A stretch of 64,000 nt of DNA from Megascapheus bottae (taxonomy: Eukaryota > Chordata > Mammalia > Rodentia > Geomyidae), in contig JANJXV010000262.1 of assembly GCA_024803745.1 (NCBI GenBank), positions 310,001 to 374,000 of the forward strand. The letters run 5' to 3'. Made by a program: the position numbers and the translations under genes. This document shows, piece after piece, positions 50,605 through 61,191 of the stretch. The notes beneath the pieces are model-generated. The model was given only the letters and a program-made list of their open reading frames with translations, was not told where the DNA came from and searched no databases. Position 1 is the stretch's first letter; each line of letters starts with the position of its first letter.

Positions 50605-51230
50605 GTTGTAGTGTGTGGGGAGGATGATGGGGTCAAATACATTTCTTCTTAGAAATTTACCTCATCTGGTTGCCCTGGATTTTCCTGGCCTTCTTCTTAG
50701 AGAAAGTTCTGTTATACTGGATTTGTGGCTTGGCAATGATCTAGCATGTACATCTTCGAGTAAGACATCCACAACTTCCATGCCTGAGACTCGAGTTTCC
50801 TGACCTTTGGCAACAGCACAGCAACATCTTTCTTCCTCCTGAGCCACAGGCCAAGTGAGCTGGCTTGAGCTGGTTGTTAGTTACAGTGGCTTGGATACCA
50901 GGGGTCCATATTCTGTTCCATTGTGAGGGAGGCAGGGTCACTTTTCAGGGCCCAATGACCAAAGATCCTTGCTCACAAAAGACCTCACCAAAGACATACT
51001 GGAGGCTGAATCTCTCCTTCAGTCTCACAATGTACGTGTGGATGTAGTATACAGCACACCTTATTTGTCCAATCCCAATGTCTTCCACTAGGCCCAACTA
51101 CCAGTCTGGTCTCAGGCTCAAGGAGCCTTTCTTAGGTAAGATCCAAACTTAAGGGTCAATATTGCCCTCATCCTTTACAAAACATTTGCTTCACAGTGCC
51201 TTCTCTGCCTGCATTTTGCCCCTTGTCGAA
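50605..51230. other. Unassigned spacer (unit 7)
   Basis: Equivalent spacer, type A form. Confidence 0.5.
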
Positions 51231-51419
51231 TTTTTTTTGTTTTTGCTAGTCTTGGGACTTGACCTCAGAGTGTGAACATTGTTCTTGGGCTTTCTTTAGG
51301 CTTTAGCTGTCCCACCGAGCCACAGAACCACTTGCAGCGTTTTCTATGTATGTGGTAATGAGGAATCAAACCTGAGGCTTACTGCTTGGTAGCCAAGGAC
51401 TCTCCCACTAGGTCAAACA
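51231..51419 (-). mobile_element. Dimeric SINE, minus strand (unit 7)
   Basis: Equivalent copy, unit 1 form. Confidence 0.7.
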
Positions 51420-51627
51420 CACAGGGCATCTTGCACATATTTTTGACGTCAATCTACTAGGATATTATTAGGTTTCTGTATCCTAATCAATTTTTTCCTG
51501 ATGATTAGCTTTGCTGTCATGTGTAAAAAATGCAAGAGGGAAAAACACAGAAGAATTAGTGAAATTAAAAAAAGCATTAGACACAGTTAAGTGTTCATTC
51601 TTTGTAGGAGAAAGGATATTTGGATAT

Positions 51628-51645
51628 GATGATGATGATGATGAT
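51628..51645. repeat. GAT microsatellite, (GAT)6 (unit 7)
   Basis: Six GAT triplets followed by GAAGTT. Confidence 0.95.
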
Positions 51646-51666
51646 GAAGTTATAATTACTATGTCA

Positions 51667-51872
51667 GGGTTGAGAGTTTGGCATAGTGGTAGAGTGCTTG
51701 CCTAGCATCCATGAAGGTCTGGGTTTGATTGCTCAGTACCACCTAGATAGAAAATCTAGATGTGGCACTGTGGCTCAAGTGGCAGAGGGCTAGACTTGAG
51801 AAAACCCGAGGACAGTGCTCAGGCCCTGAATTCAAGCCCCAAGACTGGCAGAAAGATAAAAGAAAATAAAAA
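51667..51872 (+). mobile_element. Dimeric SINE, plus strand (unit 7)
   Basis: Equivalent copy, unit 1 form. Confidence 0.78.
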
Positions 51873-52535
51873 TGCTTTTTACGAGCTAATTCACTCACAG
51901 CATTTGCTTCTGAAATCTTCGCTTCTGCATCTTGTGAAATACCCCTTTCCCTCAACGTAGACAAGAAAAACAGATCCATCCCATGGTCCACTGTGAGGCC
52001 ACTGGTTGGGCTAAGAGCTAGTCGTGCAGCAACATATAAGTTTTATTCTAATACTTTCCAAACTTTGTACTCAAATATGCTACCTACTTACCAACTTAGG
52101 TCAGTTATCCTTATGCTATAACTTTTCTTCATTACTACAATATTCTTACACTCCTACGTTAATCCTCTTGCACCTCCCCTGACCTCTCTCATTCTTTTTT
52201 TCTATCTCTGGACCTCTGCTCGTCTTTCAACCCTTATACTGCACGGATCTACACTTGATGGCTGTTGAGCAATATTGTATATGTAGGTGGTTAATTATTC
52301 TCTAGGCTCAGAGGGACTTAAAGACAATAGAGATTGGATTGAGAGGCTTATTGTTTTGGGTATAAATCGCTTCTCAGTGGTTGTATTAGGCTGGTCTGTA
52401 AGTGCACAAAAAGAAAGAGTGATAATACCAATCAAAACTTGTGAACATCTAGTGTCTGCCAGCTACAGAGGTCTAGGTTGGTTATATCTGAAAACCTATA
52501 ATCATATTTAGTAGTAATCTTGCTCCCATTTTCAA
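51873..52535. other. Leader (unit 7/8 junction)
   Basis: Equivalent leader with the ACTTAGGTCAG form and a private ACATATAAG near 52032. Confidence 0.5.
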
Positions 52536-53719
52536 ATGGGCAGAACAAGAAACTCAAGAAAAATGTCAAATCAAGAAACAACATCCCCCACCCAATGTAA
52601 ACAGACAATGGAACAGTCACTGGCAAACCTAGAGGAGAGTCTTCCAATTGCTACACAAATGCAATTGATAAACATCATTAATGAAAAATGTGAAAATATA
52701 AAGAAAGAGATAATGGAGGAAGCCATACCTGAACAAGAGGAAAGCAAAAACAAGGTGATAAGTGAAAAAGAAGAAGCCATAAAGGAGGCCATAATAAAGG
52801 TTTTTCAAAGAAAGATGGATGAATTCAAAGAATCCACAAATAAAAACGTGACCAAACTCCAGCAAATGTCCAAAGAAAATAAAGCTACTGAGCTAACCAC
52901 TCAAAAGGAAATCAAGGAGATAAAGAAATCCATACATGATCTAAAACAAGGGATGCAAGGCATCAAAAGTGAGCAATTAGAAGCAAGGGAGATGAAAAAT
53001 AAAGTAGATAGCTTTGATAGCAGGTTAGACATTGCAGAGGAGAGAATTTCCGTGGCTGAAGATAATTTAGGAATTATAAAGAACAGAAAATGAGTCAATC
53101 CAAATCTAGGAAATATGAGAGAGCGCTTCAGGAGGTCCAAGATACAATTAGGAAGCCTAATTTAAGGCTAGTTGGTATTGAGGAGGGCGTGGAGAAAGAG
53201 GTCAATGGTATTGGAAATATACTTCAGGGAATCATCTCAGAGAATTTCCCAAATATCCAGAAGGGCAGGCCCATCCAGATACGAGAAGCTTTTAGAACCC
53301 CAAACAGACCTGACCAGAACAGAACATCCCACCGCCACATTGTGATCCGAACTGGATCAATAGAAACGAAAGGAAAGATCCTAAAGGCAGCCAGGGAAAA
53401 GGGATCAGTAACCTACAAAGGCAAACCAATCAGAATAACCCCAGATTTCTCAGCAGAGACTATGCAAGCACGAAGTGACTGGAAGCATATATGTCATGCC
53501 CTTATATCAAATAACTACCAACCAAGAATACTGTAGCCAGCTAAGCTCTCATTCATAACTGAGGGAAAAATAAAAACATTCCATTCCAGGGAAAAGCTGC
53601 AACAATATGTCGAAACAAAACCAACACTACAGACAATTCTCAAAGATGCTCTATACATAGAAAACCAAAATAAATGCAATATAGGGAAAGAAAAGGCACC
53701 TAAACAGCATACCATCTAA
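52536..53719 (+). pseudogene. ORF1: L1 ORF1, broken (unit 8)
   Basis: Fragments at 52536-53093 and 53090-53536, with the 7-9 group markers. One base change (GACAATTC for GAGAATTC near 53633) lies in the residual C-terminal tail. Confidence 0.9.
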
Positions 53720-53767
53720 GGACCACAAGAACTGTCAAGACACAGGCCCTACTAAAAGCTTTTAAAA

Positions 53768-56700
53768 ATGGTAGGAACTAATAAATATCTCTCAATCCTA
53801 ACTCTCAATATCAATGGACTTAACTCTCCAATTAAACGGCATAGGTTGTCTAGTTGGATCAAAAAGCAAGAGCCATCGTTCTGCTGACTTCAAGAGACAC
53901 ATCTTACCCAAAAACAATCATCTTTTGAAAGTGAGAGGTTGGAATAAACTCTATCAAGCTAACTGCCCCCATAAACAGGCTAGAGTTGCCATCCTCATAT
54001 CAGATACAATAGACTTCAAACTAAAATTAGTAAGAAAAGACAAAGAAGGTTACTACATACTACTAAAGGGATCTTTCCTCCCGGAAGACATAACAATCCT
54101 AAATATTTACACACCCAATCCCGGAGCTCCAAACTTCATCAAGCAAACTTTACTTACACTGAAACCATACATAGATCGAAACACAGTGATTGTTGGTGAG
54201 TTTAACACACCACTCTCACCTATGGACAGATCAACAAGGCAAAAACTCAACAGAGAAACCTTAGAACTGAACAACTATATAGACCAACTAGATCTAACAG
54301 ACATCTGCAGAATATTCCACCCAGTAACACCACAATATACGTTTTTCTCAGCAGCACATGGAACATTTTCCAAAATAGACCACATCTTAGGCCATAAAGC
54401 AAACCTGGACAGATTCAGAAACACTGAAATTATTCCATGCACACTCTCAGACCATAAAGGCATCAAATTGGAGCTGAACACACATCTCCACCAAAGAAAA
54501 CCCTGTAATTCATGGAGACTGAACCACACATTGTTGAATCAAAAACAATGGGTAATCGAAGAGATCAGAACAGATATCCAACTGTTTATGAAATTTAACA
54601 ATAAGGAGCACACAAATATCAACTCCTTAGGGACACAACAAAGGCCGTACTCAGAGGAAAATTTATAGCGTGGAGTGCCTACAACAGCAAGTTGGAAAAA
54701 TGGCAAACCAACTAGTTAAGGTCTCACCTTAACCTCCTGGAAAAAGAGCAACAAACCAACCCTAAACCCATTAGGAGAAAGCAAATTATTAAAATCAAAG
54801 CAGAATTAAATGATTTGGAATAAAAAAAAACTATAGAAAGAATCAACAAAACAAGGAGTTGGTTCTTGAAAGAATTAACAAAATTGACAAGCCCTTAGCA
54901 AATCTTACCAAAAAAAGAAGAGAGCATATCGAAATAAACAAAATCGCAGATGAAAATGGTAATATCACGACAGAAATTACCAAGATCCAGAATATCATGA
55001 GGGAATACTTCTCAAACCTGTAGGCCAACAAATTTGAGAATCTAGAAGAAATGGATGAATTCCTAGACAATATTAACATACACACACTGAACCAAGAAGA
55101 GCTAACCCAACTCAACAGGCCTATTTCAAGCTCTGAAATAGAAATGGAAATTAGACAACTTCCACTTAAAAAGAGCCCAGGGCCAGATGGATTCACAGCT
55201 GAATTCTATAAGGTCTTCAAAGCAGAGCTCACACCAATACTCCTCAAGCTCTTCAACGAAATTGAAAATGAAGGTTCTTTACTAAACTGATTCTGTGAAG
55301 CCAGCATATCCCTCATCCCCAAACCAGACAGAGATTCATCAAAGAAAGAGATCTATAGACCCATTTCTTTGATGAACATCGATGCAAAACTTCTCAACAA
55401 AATACTGGCCAACCGTCTACAACAACTCATCAAAAAAAATATACACTATGATCAAACTGGATTCATCACAGGGAGGCAAAGCTGGTTCAACATACACAAA
55501 TCAATTAATATAATTCAACACATCAACAGGAGCAGGGATAAAATCACATGATTGTCTCAATAGATGCGGAAAAGGCATTTGACAAGATCCAAAACCCCTT
55601 TATGTTAAAAGATGTGGAGAAACTAGGAATCCATGGAACATTTCTCAATGTAATAAAGGCTGTGTATGAGAAACCCACTGCTAGTATTATACTTAATGGT
55701 GAAAATCTAAAGCCATTCCCTCTAAAATCAGGAACGAGACAAGGATGCCCACTCTCTCCACTCCTTTTTAACTTAGTACTAGAATTCCTAGGCAGTGCAA
55801 TATGGCAAGAAGCAAGCATAAAGGGGATCCAAGTAGGGAAAGAGGAAATAAAACTATCCCTCTTTGCAGATGACATGATTCTGTATTTAAAGAATCCTAT
55901 AGACTCTACTCCCAAGCTCCTTGAGCTGATTCAAAGCTTTGGAAGGGTAGCAGGCCATAAAATCAACCCGCACAAATCAACTGCCTTACTTTACGCCAAC
56001 ACTGAGAGGAACGAGGCAATAATCAGGAAAGAAAATCCTTTCACAATAGCCTCAAAGAAAATAAAGTACCTAGCAATTAGCTTAACTAAGAATGTAAAGG
56101 ACCGTTTAGATGAAAACTTTAAAACCCTAAAAAAGGAAATTAAAGCAGAACTAAGGAAATGGAAAAACCTCCCATGCTCCTGGATTGGAAGAATCAACAT
56201 TGTGAAAATGACAACCTTGCCAAGGGCTATCTACAAATTCAATGTAATACCCATCAACATCCCAATGTCATTCTTTAAAGACATACAAGAGGCAATTCAA
56301 AATTTCATATGGAATAATAAAAGACCCCGTATAGCAAAAACACTTCTTAGCAGAAAGAACAGCGCTGGAGGAATTTCAATTCCAAACTTAAGGCTCTATT
56401 ACAGAGCTATAATTCTCAAAACAGCTTGGTACTGGCACAAGAACAGGCCTGAAGTCCAATGGAGTAGAACTGCGGACCCAGATATTAAACCACAGACCTA
56501 TGGCCACCTAATCTTTGACCAGGGAGCCAAAAAAATAGAATGGAAGAAAGATAGCCTCTTCAACAAGTTGTGCTGGCAGAACTGGTTAAACACCTGCAGA
56601 AAACTAAAGTTGGATCCTTCTTTGTCACCTTGCACTAGAATTAACTCCAAATGGATCAAAGACGTGGAGGTAAAAGCTGACACACTGAAAAGTTTACAGG

Positions 56701-57610
56701 AAGGAATAGGAGATACACTAGGCCTCCTTGGTACAGGTCGAAACTTTCTTAATAAGGACCAAGAATCACAACAAATCAGAGAAAGGCTGGATAAGTGGGA
56801 CTGCATTAAACTGCAGAGCTTTTGTATGGCAACGGATATAGCTAGTAAACTAATCAGGAAGCCTACAGAGTGGGAGAAGATCTTCACCACCCAAACAACG
56901 GAACAAGGCCTCATATCTAAAATATATCAACAACTCAAAAAATTGAATCACTCAAAAACTAACCTCCAAAGTAACACCCATCCCATTACAAAATGGGCCA
57001 AAGAATTAAAGAGAGTCTTCTCTGAAGAAGAAACAAAAATGGCCTATAGACACATGAAGAAATGCTCAACATCTCTGGTCATAAAAGAAATGCAAATCAA
57101 AACAAGTCTAAGATTCCACCTAACTCCAGTTAGAATGGCCAGGATCAGGAAAACGAATGACAACAGATGCTGGAGGGGATGTGGTCAGGAGAGATCACTA
57201 CTACACTGTTGGTGGGAGTGCAAACTCGTTCAACCACTATGGAAGCAGTGCAGCAGTGCCTCAAAACGCTAAACATACAACTCCCCTATGACCCAGCAAT
57301 TCCAGTACTTGGCATTTACCCAACAATCCAGAAACAAGGGCATACTAAACCCACTAGCACAACAATGTTCATTGCAGCACTATTCACCATAGCAAAGATA
57401 TGGAACCAACCCAGATGTCCCTCAGTTGATGAGTGGATCAACAAGTTGTGGTATTTGTACACAATGGAATTCTATGCTGCTGTCAGAAAGAATGACATCG
57501 CCCCATTTGTTAGGAAATGGAAAGACTTAGAACAAATCATATTAAGTGAAGTAAGCCAGACTCAAAGGAACTTAGGCTCAGTGGTTTCCCTCATTCGTCA
57601 TAATCAGTAG
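53768..57610 (+). pseudogene. ORF2: L1 ORF2, broken, tail intact (unit 8)
   Basis: TGA 53885; endonuclease stretch 53814-54668; TAG 55021-55023. Finger pieces 55051-55290 and 55369-55551. RT 55548-57272 ends early because one A is missing near 57244 in the Q-P-L-W-K region. The frame that continues (to 57610) reads F-T-I-A-K-I-W-N-Q-P and reaches the natural stop without the TAG seen elsewhere. N-G-E-N-L and C-G-Q-E-R are further differences from units 1-7. Confidence 0.92.
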
Positions 57611-58029
57611 AAACCTTGGGCTCTACTAGCAGAGATTGGCAATAGAGCAAAAGGCCATATATAAGGCCATATAATGTGAAGCTAATTGAAAGGACCTCCA
57701 GGATATTGACACAAAAGCCATATAATGAATGATTGTTGTCCTTAATGTACTATGTTGTCTCTCATCTCGCTTGCTGTCCCTTGGTTATCCCATATTGGTA
57801 TAGTATCTCACTTTGTTATCTGATATGTTGAATTTATTTGTATTTGGATATTTGAAATTTGATAGGGAAGGGGGGAAAACCAAGACGGGTGGGGGGTGTG
57901 GGGTTGGAGGGAAATGGGTACCAAGACATGTGAAAGGGTATCAATGAATGTGAATTAATGCACCTTCTATCTGGCAAATATCATCTAACCCTTTTACTAA
58001 TTACAATAAAAAAATGAAAAAAAAAGAAA

Positions 58030-58655
58030 TTTGTAGTGTGTGGGGAGGATGATGGGGTCAAATACATTTCTTCTTAGAAATTTACCTCATCTGGTTGCCC
58101 TGGATTTTCCTGGCCTTCTTCTTAGAGAAAGTTCTGTTATACTGGATTTGTGGCTTGGCAATGATCTAGCATGTACATCTTCGAGTAAGACATCCACAAC
58201 TTCCATGCCTGAGACTCGAGTTTCCTGACCTTTGGCAACAGCACAGCAACATCTTTCTTCCTCCTGAGCCACAGGCCAAGTGAGCTGGCTTGAGCTGGTT
58301 GTTAGTTACAGTGGCTTGGTTACCAGGGTTCCATATTCTGTTCCATTGTGAGGGAGGCAGGGTCACCTTTCAGGGCCCAATGACCAGAGATCCTTGCTCA
58401 CAAAAGACCTCACCAAAGACATACTGGATCCTGAATCTCTCCTCCAGTCTCACAATATCCATGTGGATGTAGTATACAGCACACCTTATTTGTCCAATCC
58501 CAATGTCTTCCACTAGGCCCAACTACCAGTCTGGTCTCAGGCTCAAGGAGCCTTTCTTAGGTAAGATCCAAACTTAAGGGTCAATATTGCCCTCATCCTT
58601 TACAAAACATTTGCTTCACAGTGCCTTCTCTGCCTGCATTTTGCCCCTTGTCGAA
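58030..58655. other. Unassigned spacer (unit 8)
   Basis: Mixed form: A-like GGCTTGAGCTGG but B-like GGTTACCAGGGTTCC. Private changes include ACTGGATCCTG and AATATCCATG. Confidence 0.5.
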
Positions 58656-58844
58656 TTTTTTTTGTTTTTGCTAGTCTTGGGACTTGACCTCAGAGTGTGA
58701 ACATTGTTCTTGGGCTTTCTTTAGGCTTTAGCTGTCCCACCGAGCCACAGCACCACTTGCAGCGTTTTCTATGTATGTGGTAATGAGGAATCAAACCTGA
58801 GGCTTACTGCTTGGTAGCCAAGGACTCTCCCACTAGGTCAAACA
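58656..58844 (-). mobile_element. Dimeric SINE, minus strand (unit 8)
   Basis: Full-length B-box region as in type A, but CAGCACC as in type B. Confidence 0.7.
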
Positions 58845-59052
58845 CACAGGGCATCTTGCACATATTTTTGACGTCAATCTACTAGGATATTATTAGGTTT
58901 CTGTATCCTAATCATTTTTTTCCTGATGATTAGCTTTGCTGTCATGTGTAAAAAATGCAAGAGGGAAAAACACAGAAGAATTAGTGAAATTAAAAAAAGC
59001 ATTAGACACAGTTAAGTGTTCATTCTTTGTAGGAGAAAGGATATTTGGATAT

Positions 59053-59070
59053 GATGATGATGATGATGAT
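59053..59070. repeat. GAT microsatellite, (GAT)6 (unit 8)
   Basis: Six triplets as in type A, but followed by GACTTT as in type B. Confidence 0.95.
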
Positions 59071-59091
59071 GACTTTATAATTCCTATGTCA

Positions 59092-59298
59092 GGGTTGAGA
59101 GTTTGGCATAGTGGTAGAGTGCTTGCCTAGCATCCATGAAGATCTGGGTTTGATTGCTCAGTACCACATAGATAGAAAATCTAGATGTGGCACTGTGGCT
59201 CAAGTGGCAGAGTGCTAGACTTGAGAAAACCCGAGGACAGTGCTCAGGCCCTGAATTCAAGCCCCAAGACTGGCAGAAAGGTAAAAGAAAATAAAAAT
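59092..59298 (+). mobile_element. Dimeric SINE, plus strand (unit 8)
   Basis: Equivalent copy with GAAGATCTGG (B-like), CTCAGTACCACATAG (mixed), GCAGAGTGCTAG and AAAGGTAAAAG (private). Confidence 0.78.
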
Positions 59299-59960
59299 GC
59301 TTTTTACGAGCTAATTCACTCACAGCATTTGCTTCTGAAATCTTCGCTTCTGCATCTTGTGAAATACCCCTTTCCCTCAACGTAGACAAGAAAAACAGAT
59401 CCATCCCATGGTCTACTGTGAGGCAACTGGTTGGGCTAAGAGCTAGTCGTGCAGCAACACATAAGTTTTATTCTAATACTTTCCAAACTTTGTACTCAAA
59501 TATGCTACCTACTTACCAACTTATGTCAGTTATCCTTATGCTATAACTTTTCTTCATTACTACAATATTCTTACACTCCTACGTTAATCCTCTTGCACCT
59601 CCCCTGACCTCTCTCATTCTTTTTTTCTATCTCGGGACCTCTGCTCGTCTTTCAACCCTTATACTGCACGGATCTACACCTGATGGCTGTTGAGCAATAT
59701 TGTATATGTAGGTGGTTAATTATTCTCTAGGCTCAGAGGGACTTAAAGACAATAGAGATTGGATTGAGAGGCTTATTGTTTTGGGTATAAATCGCTTCTC
59801 AGTGGTTGTATTAGGCTGGTCTGTAAGTGCACAAAAAGAAAGAGTGATAATACCAATCAAAACTTGTGAACATCTAGTGTCTGCCAGCTACAGAGGTCTA
59901 GGTTGGTTATATCTGAAAAACTATAATCATATTTAGTAGTAATCTTGCTCCCATTTTCAA
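59299..59960. other. Leader (unit 8/9 junction)
   Basis: Equivalent leader with several private changes (GTCTACTG, GAGGCAACTG, CTCGGGACC). It carries the ACTTATGTCAG form otherwise seen in type A. Confidence 0.5.
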
Positions 59961-61143
59961 ATGGTCAGAACAAGAAACTCAAGAAAAATGTCAAATCAAG
60001 AAACAACATCCCCCACCCAATGTAAACAGACAATGGAACAGTCACTGGCAAACCTAGAGGAGAGTCTTCCAATTGCTACACAAATGCAATTGATAAACAT
60101 CATTAATGAAAAATGTGAAAATATAAAGAAAGAGATAATGGAGGAAGCCATACCTGAACAAGAGGAAAGCAAAAACAAGGTGATAAGTGAAAAAGAAGAA
60201 ACCATAAAGGAGGCCATAATAAAGGCTTTTCAAAGAAAGATGGATGAATTCAAAGAATCCACAAATAAAAACGTGACCAAACTCCAGCAAATGTCCAAAG
60301 AAAATAAAGCTACTGAGCTAACCACTCAAAAGGAAATCAAGGAGATAAAGAAATCCATACATGATCTAAAACAAGGGATGCAAGGCATCAAAAGTGAGCA
60401 ATTAGAAGCAAGGGAGATGAAAAATAAAGTAGATAGCTTTGATAGCAGGTTAGACATTGCAGAGGAGAGAATTTCCGTGGCTGAAGATAATTTAGGAATT
60501 ATAAAGAACAGAAAATGAGTCAATCCAAATCTAGGAAATATGAGAGAGCGCTTCAGGAGGTCCAAGATACAATTAGGAAGCCTAATTTAAGGCTAGTTGG
60601 TATTGAGGAGGGCGTGGAGAAAGAGGTCAATGGTATTGGAAATATACTTCAGGGAATCATCTCAGAGAATTTCCCAAATATCCAGAAGGGCAGGCCCATC
60701 CAGATACGAGAAGCTTTTAGAACCCCAAACAGACCTGACCAGAACAGAACATCCCACCGCCACATTGTGATCCAAACTGGATCAATAGAAACGAAAGGAA
60801 AGATCCTAAAGGCAGCCAGGAAAAGGGATCAGTAACCTACAAAGGCAAACCAATCAGAATAACCCCAGATTTCTCAGCAGAGACTATGCAAGCACGAAGT
60901 GACTGGAAGCATATATGTCATGCCCTTATATCAAATAACTACCAACCAAGAACACTGTAGCCAGCTAAGCTCTCATTCATAACTGAGGGAAAAATAAAAA
61001 CATTCCATTCCAGGGAAAAGCTGCAACAATATGTCGAAACAAAACCAACACTACAGAGGATTCTCAAAGATGCTCTATACATAGAAAACCAAAATAAATG
61101 CAATATAGGGAAAGAAAAGGCACCTAAACAGCATACCATCTAA
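59961..61143 (+). pseudogene. ORF1: L1 ORF1, broken, extra frameshift (unit 9)
   Basis: Fragments at 59961-60518 and 60515-60835. A private G deletion near 60820 truncates the C-terminal half inside K-A-A-R. Gly2 is Val, and two further private changes occur in the coiled coil (K-E-E-T-I, I-K-A-F-Q). Confidence 0.9.
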
Positions 61144-61191
61144 GGACCACAAGAACTGTCAAGACACAGGCCCTACTAAAAGCTTTTAAAA

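Larger units (their letters stand above)
44550..51973 (+). repeat. Tandem array unit 7 (7424 bp)
   Basis: First unit of the right-hand group. It shares with units 8 and 9 a TAG stop in the RT finger region (47597-47599) and an intact Q-T-G-F-I-T-G-R segment that is frameshifted in units 1-6. Its 3' half is type A-like (P-T-E-G-E-K, K-D-L-K-R-V, TAG after F-T-I-A, (GAT)6 followed by GAA). It shares the one-base 3' UTR deletion of unit 5 near 50219. Confidence 0.96.
52536..58029 (+). mobile_element. LINE-1 retrotransposon, decayed (unit 8)
   Basis: AATAAA is at 58005-58010. The G-rich tract at 57887-57911 carries a six-G run. This is the only complete unit whose ORF2 tail reads through to the natural stop, at 57608-57610. 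Confidence 0.93.
51974..59398 (+). repeat. Tandem array unit 8 (7425 bp)
   Basis: Right-hand-group unit whose RT C-terminal half is type B-like (P-T-E-W-E-K, K-E-L-K-R-V). It is the only complete unit with a Lys codon instead of TAG after F-T-I-A, so the ORF2 tail is open to its natural stop. It has a private one-base deletion near 57244. The spacer mixes A-like (GGCTTGAGC) and B-like (GGTTACCAGGGTTCC) markers. Confidence 0.96.
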
